From: Symsagittifera roscoffensis
Lineage: Eukaryota; Xenacoelomorpha; Acoela; Convolutidae
NCBI RefSeq assembly: GCF_963678635.1
Contig: NC_087062.1
Span: forward strand, 84,468,012 to 84,532,011
Direction: 5' to 3'
Length of the DNA stretch: 64,000 nucleotides
This document shows positions 1 to 10,775 of the stretch, piece after piece. Numbering within the stretch: the stretch's first letter is position 1; each line of letters opens with the position of its first letter. The notes under the pieces were generated by a model. That model worked only from the letters and a program-made list of their open reading frames with translations. It had not been told where the DNA came from and did no database searches. Made by a program: the position numbers and the translations under genes.

Positions 1-2640
1 TTTTCATTCCGTTGTGCTCTCTTGCTGGGAAGGATACATTTGTGCAAGTCTTCTTCTGCCAAAGCCAAATAGAGAGAATCCTTATTCATTTCGAGTTCTT
101 CAAATTTGTTGACGTCGCACAGTTTATCGAAAAAGTTATAATACAGCTCCAACATTCTCAACTTGGCATATTGTTGTATAAAGAATCCTACTTTAATTGG
201 TTCACAATCTTCAACAAGCTCCATTTCATACAAGTCTTTAGCTACAATATTGAGTCTCTCGAAGAACTGGTTATTGATAGTTTTTGTTTCTTTTCGTCAT
301 TAAGTTATTTTATCACTGTATGTTTCGATTGGTACGTTATTTCCTAGCAATTTCATTGTTTCGACTACAACACCAGATAATGGATTTTAATCACCGTCGC
401 GCCTACAACAACAGACTGAACGAAACTGTTGAACATTTTACTCGATGTGTATTGTACAAATGGATGAATTTTTGAACACTGTAGTCCAAGATCCGAGTAA
501 AATTTGAAAAGCGTTGGTCATATTAAAAACTCGATATCAACATTACCAGCGGTTGATTTAACCAGTTGATTTCTTCCGCAAACGTCTTCATAAATATCTT
601 TTCTCGTCACAACGATAATTTTGAAAATAGACAGGAAATTGGAGAACTTTGCTGTTAGCTCATCTGTAAGAAAAAGATCGCAATACATTTTGCCAAACAT
701 AGTGTCATCTCTAATGTTTTGCAGTAGTGAATTGGAAGAAAGAAGTTTTTGAAGAGAAAATGAGTTTCAACATAATTTTTACGTCTACACAGTTTATAAA
801 ATGATCGCTTTAACTACACTCCCACATTCCTTCAATCGAGTTTCCTCTTTCTCGAATGTAATCATTTCGCAGCTCGTTCCTTTTCTTTTTTTTTGGTTCC
901 TCTAATGATGTCATCATCACTTAGGCTAGGTATAGCTTCTTGACAAGAACAGAAATGAAAACCGTCTTACAATAGTTACAATATCCGTCAACACTAAGGC
1001 AATCAATTTTTTTCCGTGTTCCTGTCGTGTAGTAGCCTTCAATATTATTTTACAATGAGGTCTAAGTGCTGGAAAATTTGACATGACCATTTTTCCAAAG
1101 GTTCGAACTCCATTTTGCCTTGCCTTGAACTTTTTGTGTTTCCTCATCGTTGTCTCTTTTCATATACAAGCCTGTTGGCATATCCTGACACATCGAATTA
1201 GGATATAACTGACTGGCTTCAATCCCAACGATTGAATTACACAGGTTCTTCAACTTTCGATTAAGTCTCGTTTGCTGTTGTTTTCCTCGTAAAAACAATT
1301 GAGGGACTACCGTTGATATCTTCCCTTCTTTTTTCAAGCAAGTCACTATCACTCAAGAAGAAGGGGTAAAAATTATAATCAGTTGACTTGTGTAGACAGA
1401 TATCCGCTAGATTCCACAGTGTGCAGCCAAGCTGTAACCCGTCTATCCCTTTTTCTAGTCAAAAATCAATCTTTTTTTGCATCGCTTCAAGGGTGCTAAC
1501 AACGTCGTTGTGGTTATACTACTGTAGAAAATAGCAAAGTGTTGTCATAGTTTCCTGTTCTCAAGTATATTTTAAGTAGTTTTAATTTTCCAGTCCTGTA
1601 AGTGGTTTTTTAGCGCGAGTTTTTTCTTGACTTGCTCTTTAGTTAACCCAGTAACGAAAAACTTCTGATAATCATCAAACTATTAGTCGAGATGGTTGGA
1701 ATTCTTCAATTTACTGTAACAATCATCATACGACGGTAGTTGTTGTTCATTGAGCTTGTTGGGAGTTTCAAAACACTCGTTTTGATAGTCTGTTTTCATG
1801 TCACTGGCTTTGTAAGTTTTTATAAAAGAGTTTAAAGTAGTAGCTCTACTCAAAAACTTCATAATTTAGAGAAGCTGAATGTCGCCAAATTTGAACAAAT
1901 CAAATTCGTTGGCTTTCTTGATAACTGAAAGCGCAATTTGCTTTTCGTTGATGAGGTTGGGAATGAGGAAGGTTGTAATGAGGCTTACATCAAACCGGCC
2001 CATGTGGAACGCAAATACTGGTAAATTTTTGGTGTATTTTTATAGATAATGCATCAAATCGGTCAATTGATTTTTTGAAAGCTGAGATGGTGAGTTGATG
2101 CATCTGTTTCTTTCTCAACCTCGATACATTCGTCGTCGTATTCTCTGACTACACTTTTATTGAAACTGCCTCGCTCGTTAAGGATGCTGAATATCGTGTG
2201 TAGCCGCTGTTTGATTTTATGTTCAATTTCCAGAAGCTCTGATCCCATCTCAGCTTTATTCTTTTCAGTCAACAATTCCAATTTTGCGAAAAACTCAATA
2301 AGGAATGATTTTGGATCCTTATCACTTAAAAAATTTGGATTAATCCAGGTTATCGTTTCTGTAGGTTATAATTCTTCACTCGGTACGCGAATTGATTCAA
2401 ATGCTAAAATGGCAACATTTAGGAAACAAAAATTGTGTTTTGGTATACTCAATTTGGATTTCATCCAGTTTTTCAAATAATGTCTCATGTAGAGTGTATT
2501 TCTTTTCGGGGTAAATCTTTTTGATTCGATCTTTGCATTGTTGAAATTGCCTGCCATGTCGAAATTGTTACCGCAAGTTGGGCATCGGAAGCATTTGAAG
2601 AAGTTGTCGATTTTATTGAATAAATAATGTGGTTGCTGTA
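1..2640 (-). pseudogene. Decayed family B DNA polymerase (Polinton/viral protein-primed type), partial
   Basis: Frame-shifted, stop-riddled fragments on the minus strand line up in order with a type B DNA polymerase of the kind carried by Polinton/Maverick elements and related DNA viruses. In order I see: a CPTCG zinc-finger-like motif near 2590; a segment ending AFESI near 2385; an exonuclease-like block with FAFHMGRFD around 2000; the GDIQLL region near 1870; a motif A block with ASQLYP around 1200; a fragment at 518-700; and the motif C region near 60-110. Motif C reads MNKDSLYLA where the family has a D-T-D-S core, so a catalytic aspartate is replaced. The C-terminus lies beyond the left edge. 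At least eight frame or stop breaks make it a dead copy. No terminal inverted repeats, integrase or capsid genes are visible in the window, so Polinton versus integrated virus remains open. Confidence 0.75.
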
Positions 2641-5600
2641 TTGTAGAAAGTTTACTGTATTTCCGTATTTACCGTTACTTCTTCACGCTAATTCTCACAC
2701 GACACCTCCCTCTTCTATTTTGATATCTTAAATAAAGATGTTTTCTCTAGTATATCTTCAACTATTGGTAAATTATCCATCGAAACTCTCCGAAACTGTT
2801 TCGGATCACAACCTAATTTTTCCAAAAAATCCTTATAAATCTTGGAGGAGGATGTTCAAAAAAATGTTGTTCCATGCAAATCAACAGCAAGTGCCCGAAA
2901 TAAACACAAGTAATCAGTCTATGGTTATAGCGTGTGTACATCCGAAATCAAACAATTTACTTGATTGTTTCTTAGAAGTAGTTCGGCAATCACTGATACT
3001 GGACATTTCATAAGTACGGGTTCAAGAGTGCCGCAATAACTGTTACAATAGTGATCAATTTGAACCGCCATTTTGTTTTATGTCTCTCATGTGTACAAAC
3101 TTCATTGATGTCTTGCTTATTGTTCTTGTTCTGCATAGTCCTCAATTTGGCTTGAGTACAAAGTAGCATAGATGGATCAATTTGTGTATCGTTTTGCTGA
3201 GCGTACAAATAACGGCGTTCAACTGTTTTTATATTACCTAAGACAAATCTTGTGGCAGTTTTGTTTTTCAATGTCTTGATCCTTTTTTTTCATTAACTAG
3301 TTTAGAATCCAGTTACAAAAACTGAAAATTTGAACACCTTCTGGCGTCCATTTTTCAATAGCTCAATATCCGTTAAAAATAGTTGACACGCAGTCAAATC
3401 ATCTGGTTGCTGATCACTATCCTCTTCTTTTTCCAAGTTTTTAAATAAATTAACAGAATCACTCGTTTTCCCCGATTTTAACCCGTGATCTTATCTGCGA
3501 TGTTATTGAAATGAAAATTAGTTTAGAAATAGTTCCTCACACGATACACAGTTTCTTGATTTTGAGGTTGACTTTACGTGCTTTTGTTTGAATGGAAATT
3601 CATTTCTTGCTTGTTGTAACTACTACAAGTACATCCCGGACCAGAAAGAACGCCTCGCACACAACTCTTGCGATGTCGAGCTTCATCGGACCTCTTGTAT
3701 TCTTTTTCACAGTCCTGACTTTTCTCTTGATCATTCCTGTTCAGTGAAGGCATCTGAAAAAAAACTGTGTTTTAGCATGTACCAAAATGGAATAAAGGAA
3801 AAGGATACTATTCCGTTGGGAGATTTGAAATGTTAAAAAAATTATGGAGGGTTTATACTTTTTTGAATTGTCCAGAATTATTTAATTTTTTCTTTCAATT
3901 AGCTATACAAAGTATAGAGCGGTTTATTTAACGTAAAACAAAGTCACAATGTAATTGTTTTTTTTTAGTTGCCTAGGGAAAAATACAAATCAGAATTGTT
4001 TACTTTTTTAGTAAAACTGTTTGTTGGAGATCAAACATTCAGTGTCCAGAAATTTCTGTAAAAGAACTGTTTACCAATTTTCAAAATGTCTATCAAAATT
4101 TAATAGATAGAAATGTTCGACTGAGTAAAGGTCTCTCTAGAGAAACTTACTCGATCAAAAATTTTACTTTTGAACCAAGTATTGAGTATCAAAGCTTTAA
4201 ACATAATGCTGAAGAATAACTGACAACAGAAAATTTTTTTTATTCTCTAAATTTTGAAATTGATCAAAAAACTGAATGATATTTCATCAAATATTTCTTT
4301 ATCCCCGCTCCGATTCCTAAATTAGTCAAAACTCTCCAGAAAAATCCTTCTTCCTCCATTTTTTTTGAATTTTTTTAAAGTTCAAAATCCTGCAAAATCC
4401 CTCAATTTCGAACTATGCTCTCAGTTTTACATCAAAATTAAAAAACTTGACTATCTACTCGGTAATCAACAATTTCTCCTTGATTATCAACTAAAAATTG
4501 AATTGATTTGATGAGTAAACTTGCAGGCTACTTTTTACAGTTTTTTTTTGTTGTGTAACATATAACGCATTTTTACAGCATCAACCTGTGATCATTTATT
4601 TTTTGCAACTTCCCTTGTGTAAATTTTCCCCTGTTCGAAATATGGAAAATTTAAGTCCTTAAAAGGTAAGCTTTTTTTATTAGATACAACAGCCAGCACA
4701 AAAATTTTTTTTCCCGATTAGTAACAACAATGTCTAAAAAAACTCCCAAAAAGAATTTTTATATCTGATTGGACACTATTTTAAAATAAAATTTTATAAA
4801 AAAGGGCTGAAAACTAATTGGACACGACTACAGACTTTATATGAAGATCAATTCGATTCTATATTCTCAATATAACTACCGTCAACTACGTATTCTCACA
4901 GCTCTTATCATTTTATTTCCAAACTAACCAAAGTCAACCAATTTCTCTCTCTGCTCAAAATCAGTAACTATTCTTGTTTTCACTCAGTTGTTTTCCTATT
5001 TCACTTTACTGCTCAAAACGATCTTCTCAGTGCAAAACCTTAACTTCTTGTTCTCGGTAGAATTTTTTTTTACCTGATCTAGTAGCCATCCAAGAGCGAG
5101 AAAAAGTCACAGAGTATTCTTTGCACGAATGGACATCGCAATCCAAGTCTGGCTCATGGTAGAAGTGATGCGAAGTGATGATTTCAATGAACAAATACCC
5201 ATCACAGAGAACTAACTTGGATCATTGCAATTGATGTAGGCAGTGTCTAAGCATTTGGGAATGAATTACCTCTAGGTCTCTGACTTTAGATATGGTGCTC
5301 AACCATTCAGCGACCTCCTTTTTCGTTGGGAGGAGGAGATGTGATCAGCCGGAAACCCAATTGCAAATGATGAAGATGAGGGGTTCTCTGAAACAAGGCC
5401 TATAAACATCCAACCACAACAACTACATCATTTTCGACCAGCTCTGCATTCTAAAGAGAATATCCAAATCTCATCTACTGCTCGACAGCTCTTTGAATAA
5501 CATTTTTTGAAAATAGCTTCTGCTTGTCATTTAAATTATCTTTTGTATTTATAATTTTTTCTCACATTTCTTCTAACTGTGAGAATGTATGAGTGATTCA

Positions 5601-5751
5601 GGGTAAACCATACCAAATATTTGGAAAAAAAATGGAACAAAAATTAGATTAACGCTACAACACATTTTTACAAATGCGCAACAAATCAGACAAATTTTAA
5701 AAACTTGCACAAAGTACAATTACTTGTTAATTTTTTGCAATTTTCCGCATC
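2641..5751. other. No recognisable gene; AT-rich flank
   Basis: Only short ORFs without recognisable domains are present, for example an 82-codon plus-strand frame at 3588-3836 and an 87-codon minus-strand frame at 3008-3271. The latter could be more N-terminal sequence of the decayed polymerase, but I cannot support that. A GC-richer stretch at about 5080-5470 has no long frame and no splice-flanked exon that I recognise. The segment ends at the target site of the giant retroelement. Confidence 0.4.
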
Positions 5752-5755
5752 ATAT
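5752..5755. repeat. Target-site duplication ATAT, left side
   Basis: ATAT directly abuts the outer end of the left LTR and matches 25057-25060 beyond the right LTR. Four AT bases in an AT-rich genome are weak alone, but the fit to both LTR ends is exact. Confidence 0.6.
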
Positions 5756-6914
5756 TTTACTAAGCGCTCATTGCCGGTTGAATGCTTAGTAATTTTATCC
5801 TAAATTATAAGTCTCACCTTAGATCGTCAAATTGTCTTGACAAAAAGTAGAGTAGAAACAATAGTTAGAAAAGGTATGAATTAATTACTTGGTTAGATAC
5901 AGAGCACTGGGTTATTAGATTTTATAAATGAATCGAACAGCTTAAAGAAATATACCTATGAGGGGAGGTTGAGCTAATCTTATTTTGTTCATCAATATTT
6001 TATCTTCTTACTAAGGTCGGTGGCTGATTAGTATGTATGGTTGCCCTTGATGTTTGTCCAAGTCAGCACTTCTGGTTGGGTCGTCTGAATCGTCTTGCCG
6101 TAGTCCTGTGGGTACTTGTAGTCCAGACTTCCTCGGGGGTGCGTATCTCGATTATCTCGATTTATAATTTTTCAAATCAAACTTAAGATGAGAATTTATT
6201 AAGCCCTTTTTATAAATGAAAAGGGCTAGATTAATTTTAGTGTTAGGGCAGAAAAGAAAAGTTATTTATTTTTAAAAGATCTGACTGAAGAGAAATGACT
6301 TGCTGCTGACTGAGCAAAATGAAACACTGAAGATTTCAGGCCAGTCCTTTTGCTCATAAGCATAAACCGGCGGCTGATTCAATCTTTAATTATTCAGGTT
6401 TCACCTGCTCCTTTGTTCTCCCTTTTTAATAAGGGAATTTTCAACTAGTTTTTATTTGATTTTTTCAAATCAAATATCTTCAACTTATTAGTCCCCTTTG
6501 ATAAAAACCGCAGCCTTCAGTTTGTCTTATTAAAAATTCATATTACTCTCTCTGATGCATCATATTGCAGGTGCACCTCTGCTTAATCAAAGCAAGGAGA
6601 ATTTCAGTGCAGCCGGCAAGACTGCTAAATATTTATCCAGTTTGTTTCAAGTTAAGTTAAAAGGGACGTATTAATAATCGCCGCCCTTTTAAAATATTGA
6701 GCATGAAAAAATGAGAAAAATTGGACAAGTATTTAAAAAGGAGTGGATTTTCAAAACAAGATTTTATAGTCCTAATAAGAGTAAATCAGTCAATATCTGA
6801 TTTAGTGAAAAGAGGCTTTAATTTAAATGGCACGCTCCAATTTAGAATTGGGTCGTTAAATAAACAATTAAGACAATGGTCTTTTGTGTGTGTGTAGTAT
6901 TTTGCAATACTACA
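5756..6914 (-). repeat. 3' LTR of the giant element
   Basis: This is the direct repeat of 23899-25056. Relative to the partner it has six single-base differences, an extra 3 bases near 6200 and two fewer bases in the TG microsatellite near 6890. Both LTR ends are palindromic: TACTAAGC and GCTTAGTA flank an 18-base spacer at the left end, and GTAGTATT and AATACTAC form a hairpin at the right end. Confidence 0.93.
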
Positions 6915-6915
6915 A

Positions 6916-6931
6916 CTCACCCCTTTTTTTT
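6916..6931 (-). other. Polypurine tract (plus-strand primer)
   Basis: On the minus strand this reads AAAAAAAAGGGGTGAG, one base before the TGTAG start of the 3' LTR. An A-run followed by a G-run at this position is the standard PPT layout, and it fixes the element's orientation independently of its genes. Confidence 0.85.
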
Positions 6932-7062
6932 AGAAAATTAAGCTGTTCGATTCTTACAGTTACCATGGTGAAAATTTAAACACTTTAATGGTTAAATACT
7001 ATAGTTATAAAATTTAAAGAGAACATCAAACGAAAAAGTTATAAAGATAAGTTAGGTTTTAT

Positions 7063-7752
7063 CTAGAGCTTCCTTCCGGATTCAAGCTCCACATTGTACG
7101 ATCTGAGGATCGCTATCTTCCTCTGTGAAGCCTCAAGTTTTTGTTGCAACTTCACGATTTTCTTCTTTTTAATTTTGTTTTTGATTCGTAGTCTGCTCAT
7201 TCCGTCCGTAAGTTGTTGAATGTCGTCCTGTTCTTCCTGTCTGTTTTTTATATGGTTCGGAAAAGCAGTTATTCCTTCGAACGGGATGGTGACTTGCGTG
7301 CCTCCTGCCTTGAGGATGTAGCCGTGTTCCTCCCTCTTCTTTAATTTCCAGAAGTTGTTTTCGTTCTTTATAACCCCTTCTGGCTGGGTTATAAAGTCAA
7401 TAGGCATCATCGCCTTTTCCATTGTCGTTGAGTTAACGACTTCAATGAACGATGGCAGTTTCCATCTGTTAAAATTTTCATTTATTGAGTACTTTAAACT
7501 CGTTATATATTTTGGATTTTCCGTATCCAATTTGGTTTGTCTGCACTTCTGCAGCTCCAATCTTTGGGTTAAACTGGGAAAGTTGCGAGGGTTCTTATTT
7601 AACCCGTCGTCCATTGAAAAAGATTGAACTGCTACCGGTTTCCGTTGTTTCTTCCTGAGAGGCAGCTTTCTTTTAAATTCCTCTGGTGCAGGGTCTGCGT
7701 TTCTGCAATTCCAGTTTAAAATTGGGTCGTATTCCATTTTGCTAAACATCAA
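7063..7752 (-). CDS. Accessory protein D: basic protein with C-terminal coiled coil, function unknown
   Basis: A 229-residue intact frame, the last gene before the PPT. The first 60 residues are rich in Lys/Arg (KRKLPLRKKQRKP), which could act as a nuclear-localisation or nucleic-acid-binding segment. The middle (about 85-160) has a folded-domain character and ends near a GGTQVTIPFEG stretch. Residues about 170-225 form a strongly charged helix with heptad-like Leu/Ile spacing (DIQQLTDGMSRLRIKNKIKK), a probable dimerising coiled coil. I recognise no family. A 586-base gap with a promoter-sized tandem repeat separates it from the RING gene upstream, so it may be expressed separately, for example from a spliced or subgenomic transcript. 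By position it resembles the accessory genes of complex retroviruses, but that is analogy only. Confidence 0.7.
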   Translation of the reverse strand: MMFSKMEYDPILNWNCRNADPAPEEFKRKLPLRKKQRKPVAVQSFSMDDGLNKNPRNFPSLTQRLELQKCRQTKLDTENPKYITSLKYSINENFNRWKLPSFIEVVNSTTMEKAMMPIDFITQPEGVIKNENNFWKLKKREEHGYILKAGGTQVTIPFEGITAFPNHIKNRQEEQDDIQQLTDGMSRLRIKNKIKKKKIVKLQQKLEASQRKIAILRSYNVELESGRKL

Positions 7753-8337
7753 TATAAAACGACCAAATATTCAAAATCCCAAATTACATTCGGATATTAA
7801 GGCTAATTATCAAATGTTTGAACGATGAAGGACAAAGTGTAAAATTGTATATATATATAAAAGGTGGAAAATATAATCTTGTGGTTTCACACAAACCCAC
7901 CACGGAAAACAAATGAAGAAAGACAATCATGGTGTTTATTAACCACAGGAATACAAATCAAGAAAGACGATCATGGTGTTTATTAACCACAGGAATAAAG
8001 CACTTTACAACACTGAGTTAAGCTCAGATATTAAACCTATGTAGTTAAAGCAAAAAATGGAAATTTGGGCATTAATTAACCCCTAATCTTAAATGTATGT
8101 CCACCTGGGGTCATCCACAGGCTTACCATGGGGTCCCCTTTTATAGGTAAAAGGGACTAGAAAAAACCGGGGGGGGGGGGTAAATAGTATATAATATACT
8201 ATGTGTAAAAGAGATTTTTGTGTTAATTGTTATTTAAAAAAGGTTTATAAATTGTGAGCTGATTACTGAAGTCTATAGATCTTACCAAATGTAGGAAGGT
8301 AGAGGAATCGTATATGGACATCGTAAAGTGTGGAGGA
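7753..8337 (-). repeat. Spacer with 44-bp tandem repeat and 12-G run
   Basis: No gene is visible. Two near-identical 44-bp units occupy about 7915-8002, each containing ATCATGGTGTTTATTAACCA, which gives AATAAA on the coding strand. A run of 12 G lies at 8169-8180. This is the longest non-coding gap in the 3' half of the element and could hold a promoter, a splice site or a poly(A) signal for gene D; none of these is proven. Confidence 0.55.
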
Positions 8338-8850
8338 TTAATTCCAGGGGTCGGAAAAATCATAAGGGATGTGGCATAAGGGACAAAATTGTGCCGTATT
8401 AGGGAGGCATCTTGTACAAATAAGGATACCTTGATGGCAATCAGTAAGATGTTGATAGCTTGCCATACATGGGGTTTGGGTATTTCCCCAATTTGCGCTT
8501 TTAATCATTTTTTCGCATAAACAACAAGGGGAGTAATATGAAAGTGATTGGGTATAATTTGGGACTTGGCAAATGGGGCATAAAATCTGTCCATATTTAG
8601 AAAAATGGGCTACAATTTGGTCATGACAGTCTATACAGATAAAGTGTGGTGGATGATGTGGCTCGTTATGATGTTGTTTCTTGAATTTGGATTTTGGTAA
8701 GTAGCAAATTGGGCATTCAAGAGTGGGTTGTTCAATGGTTTTTCGGAAGTACTGTAAAATGGGTTGAGAAACATAAAGAAAACTTTGGAAATAAAAATAA
8801 CAAGCTTGAAAAATTTTACATATAAAAGCTGGTAAAGTTATCTGAATCAT
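8338..8850 (-). CDS. Accessory RING-like zinc-finger protein, copy C
   Basis: A 170-residue intact frame. Residues about 1-40 are hydrophobic and aromatic and could anchor the protein in a membrane. Then come two Cys/His clusters. The first (about 45-98) reads CPIC, HHPPHF, CIDC and then CPIC, a RING-type C3HC4-like spacing. The second (about 108-163) has CCLC, a His-rich stretch, CTRC and CPLC. This double cluster matches the design of the two neighbouring genes, so the three are paralogues. RING proteins usually act as ubiquitin E3 ligases; a cross-brace zinc fold is supported by the spacing, but ligase activity is inferred. It starts 20 bases after the stop of copy B. A viral-type role in removing host defence proteins is possible but untested. 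Confidence 0.75.
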   Translation of the reverse strand: MIQITLPAFICKIFQACYFYFQSFLYVSQPILQYFRKTIEQPTLECPICYLPKSKFKKQHHNEPHHPPHFICIDCHDQIVAHFSKYGQILCPICQVPNYTQSLSYYSPCCLCEKMIKSANWGNTQTPCMASYQHLTDCHQGILICTRCLPNTAQFCPLCHIPYDFSDPWN

Positions 8851-8870
8851 CTTTTTTAAAGAATGAAAAA

Positions 8871-9424
8871 TTAAAAAATAATTCGATTGGAGGTTTGGAA
8901 ATTTATGTCGATAACATCTTCGTCATTGTTGAATGCATTTAAGATAATATTAAAAAATCTACTGCTGCTTTTGACAGTAAATTTTTCTTCATCGTGGAAG
9001 CCAGGACTATAATGTTGGCAAAAAATATCCAACTGCTGTTGATCGGGATGAATATAAATACGGTTTGTGCGCGCTTGGTAACCGTCAACTTCGACGAGGA
9101 GATTATAATCAAGGACAAAATCAATGTCCATTACCAAGCAGAACATTTTGCGACTTCCTAAACAAACAGCATAATTGTTTTTTCCTTTTTTTATTGCCTT
9201 TATAGGTGAGACATTTGTTAATTTGTTCGAAATTTAATACGTGAACATCCTGGTGGCATATTTGGCATAAGAATTTGTCAAAAATTAAGTTAGTTTTGGA
9301 TTTGAGAGTCATGTAGCATTCATTACAAATAAAATAAAATAGTTGTGGATACTTTCTTTTGCGAAGTTTTTCTTAATTGAATGGTTGTTTTCAATTCTTG
9401 ACAAACAGGGCATTCGTTTGCCAT
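8871..9424 (-). pseudogene. Accessory RING-like zinc-finger protein, copy B, two frame breaks
   Basis: The frame opens with ANECPVCQE and then jumps twice. The first break is at the A-run on the coding strand at 9367-9371, where one extra base is needed to explain the shift. The second is in the A-runs at 9178-9192, with a one-base shortfall. Across the three segments the cysteine pattern is CPVC, CNEC and CQIC, as in copies A and C, followed by a basic patch and a roughly 100-residue C-terminal part (residues encoded by 8871-9146) that the other two copies lack. Either this copy has lost function through two slippage mutations or the assembly has homopolymer errors here. The start is 14 bases downstream of the stop of copy A and matches the start pattern of that gene (Met, a few residues, then ECP). 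Confidence 0.6.
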
Positions 9425-9438
9425 TGTATAAAAAGAAG

Positions 9439-9813
9439 TTATGCCCAAAACTCATCAAAGGCAATTTTGGAAAAACAGATAGGGCAGATGTTTTTACATT
9501 TCTCAATGCAGTTATTGCATACAGTAATATAAGGGTGCTTAACTATCATGTGTTCACCTTTTCGTTTGTTTCTGGATAACACTAATTGGTTGCAGATATT
9601 ACAGACATCGTATTCTGTCATATTAATTACATGAATAATCTGCCTGCAAATGGGGCAAGGAATTTTTGCGAATGTTGTACTAGCTCTTAGCTTGAGTTTA
9701 TTATAACAATTAACGCAAACTAAATGTGGTGGCTGTGGAGGTAAATTTTTGTGTAATTTTTTCATTTGATCGCAAATTTCCAAACATATTGGACATTCAG
9801 TTGTCATTCTCAC
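9439..9813 (-). CDS. Accessory RING-like zinc-finger protein, copy A
   Basis: A 124-residue intact frame with two successive zinc-binding clusters. The first (residues about 7-62) reads CPIC, CDQ, PPHLVCVNC and CPIC; the second (about 72-120) reads CNIC, a His pair, CNNC and CPIC. Each has the paired CxxC spacing of RING or RING-like domains. There is no transmembrane segment. It begins 3 bases after the stop of the last small-family ORF and ends 14 bases before copy B. Function by family: candidate ubiquitin ligase or zinc-dependent protein-interaction module. The tandem double-cluster layout is unlike retroviral nucleocapsid knuckles (CX2CX4HX4C), so it is not a displaced gag fragment. Confidence 0.78.
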   Translation of the reverse strand: MRMTTECPICLEICDQMKKLHKNLPPQPPHLVCVNCYNKLKLRASTTFAKIPCPICRQIIHVINMTEYDVCNICNQLVLSRNKRKGEHMIVKHPYITVCNNCIEKCKNICPICFSKIAFDEFWA

Positions 9814-9816
9814 TGC

Positions 9817-10050
9817 TCATTCAATCTGGTCTAGATCGCAGGGAATGGGAAATGTTAGGCTATTTGCAAGACATAGTATTAAATGCCAGTATTTATTGCT
9901 TGGTTTAATAATGGTGCTGTGTAGTTCGCCATTATAAAGCGTTTCGAAATGAATTATAAAAATGGGGATTATTTTGAAATTTTCTGCTAGAATGAAGGAG
10001 CGTTGGAAACCTTTAATTTGGACGAAGGTTCCTTCGTAAAAAATTATCAT
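9817..10050 (-). CDS. Small accessory protein C4 (paralogue family)
   Basis: A 77-residue intact frame. It shares with C1-C3 an N-terminus of Met plus two hydrophobic residues, an F...SF strand, an I-rich strand, a charged G-E-L turn, then a P-S-[NR]-x-YW motif followed by hydrophobic residues (PSNKYWHLIL). The predicted character is mostly beta strand with one helix after YW. No known family is recognised. It starts 1 base after the stop of C3 and ends 3 bases before RING copy A, so translation of neighbours must be coupled, reinitiated, or separated by splicing. Confidence 0.65.
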   Translation of the reverse strand: MIIFYEGTFVQIKGFQRSFILAENFKIIPIFIIHFETLYNGELHSTIIKPSNKYWHLILCLANSLTFPIPCDLDQIE

Positions 10051-10051
10051 T

Positions 10052-10288
10052 CTAGTCTAATGTACAGTGTTCACATTCAATATTGGTAGGACAAGACTCT
10101 GGGTGATCAGATACAAAAAGAAAGAATGGCCAATATCGGGAAGTGGGGTAAATACTAAGTTCCTCAAAAGTACCTGTTTCGATGTATCGAACATTAACTA
10201 TCATGTAAACTTGTAAATGTGGTTCTAATTCAAATGTTTTCTTTATATGAATAACTGAAACTGGTTGGTCGTTGATATTAAACATCAT
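10052..10288 (-). CDS. Small accessory protein C3 (paralogue family)
   Basis: A 78-residue intact frame. The family signature is clear: MMF start, KKTFELE, an alternating hydrophobic strand (VYMIVNVRYI), a GTFEELSI turn, and PTSRYWPFFLF. It differs from its sisters in a C-terminal pair of cysteines (CEHC), which could bind metal but is short. It begins 5 bases after the C2 stop. Function unknown. Confidence 0.65.
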   Translation of the reverse strand: MMFNINDQPVSVIHIKKTFELEPHLQVYMIVNVRYIETGTFEELSIYPTSRYWPFFLFVSDHPESCPTNIECEHCTLD

Positions 10289-10293
10289 TTTTT

Positions 10294-10533
10294 CTAATTA
10301 GAGAAAATAGGTGGATTTAGAAAAAATTCTGCATTTGTGTCAAAAGCAAGAAAATGACTTAGTTCAAGGAAATTAGGGTGATTTCCTGGAACTGTGATTG
10401 TAGTTAATATACTGGAGTTAACCTTACTCACATGTAAAAGATAAAAGTTTTCAGAGTGTTTCTCTACTCCAATAAGTGAGAAATGTAGGTTTGGTAACCG
10501 GATAAATAGATTACGAGAGGTTAGTGAGATCAT
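10294..10533 (-). CDS. Small accessory protein C2 (paralogue family)
   Basis: A 79-residue intact frame and the most divergent member of the C group. The strand-turn-strand order is kept (FIRLPNLHFSLIGV, then LLHVSKV, then TTITVPG), but the YW position is NHPNF. The start overlaps the end of C1 by 23 bases in another frame. An internal start would remove the conserved first strand, so the overlapping start is preferred. Function unknown. Confidence 0.55.
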   Translation of the reverse strand: MISLTSRNLFIRLPNLHFSLIGVEKHSENFYLLHVSKVNSSILTTITVPGNHPNFLELSHFLAFDTNAEFFLNPPIFSN

Positions 10534-10765
10534 TTGAATGGAAATCGCTTATGTCTTTTGGCAGATGACTTAAGCAAGTATTCGAAAAAACTAGGAAAAA
10601 ATTCCAATATGGCGAGTTGTGAAAAACTTCAATTGTTCCGTCTTCCCACGTGTTACAATAATCGAAATATAAGATAAGTTTTGGACAATATGAACCGTTA
10701 CAAGCGTCGAAGGATTTTTCTATTTGGTAAAGGAGTACGTGACGATTGTTGTGTTTAAATAACAT
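10511..10765 (-). CDS. Small accessory protein C1 (paralogue family)
   Basis: An 84-residue frame if started at the second Met. This start is chosen because it gives the MLF opening shared with C3 (MMF) and C4 (MIIF) and removes an overlap with B3; an upstream Met at 10810 would add 15 basic residues. The family motifs are QIEKSF, LILYFDY, the EDGTIEV turn, and NSPYWNFFLVFS. It has several cysteines but no paired CxxC. Function unknown. Confidence 0.6.
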   Translation of the reverse strand: MLFKHNNRHVLLYQIEKSFDACNGSYCPKLILYFDYCNTWEDGTIEVFHNSPYWNFFLVFSNTCLSHLPKDISDFHSNDLTNLS

Positions 10766-10775
10766 GGGTTTATAT

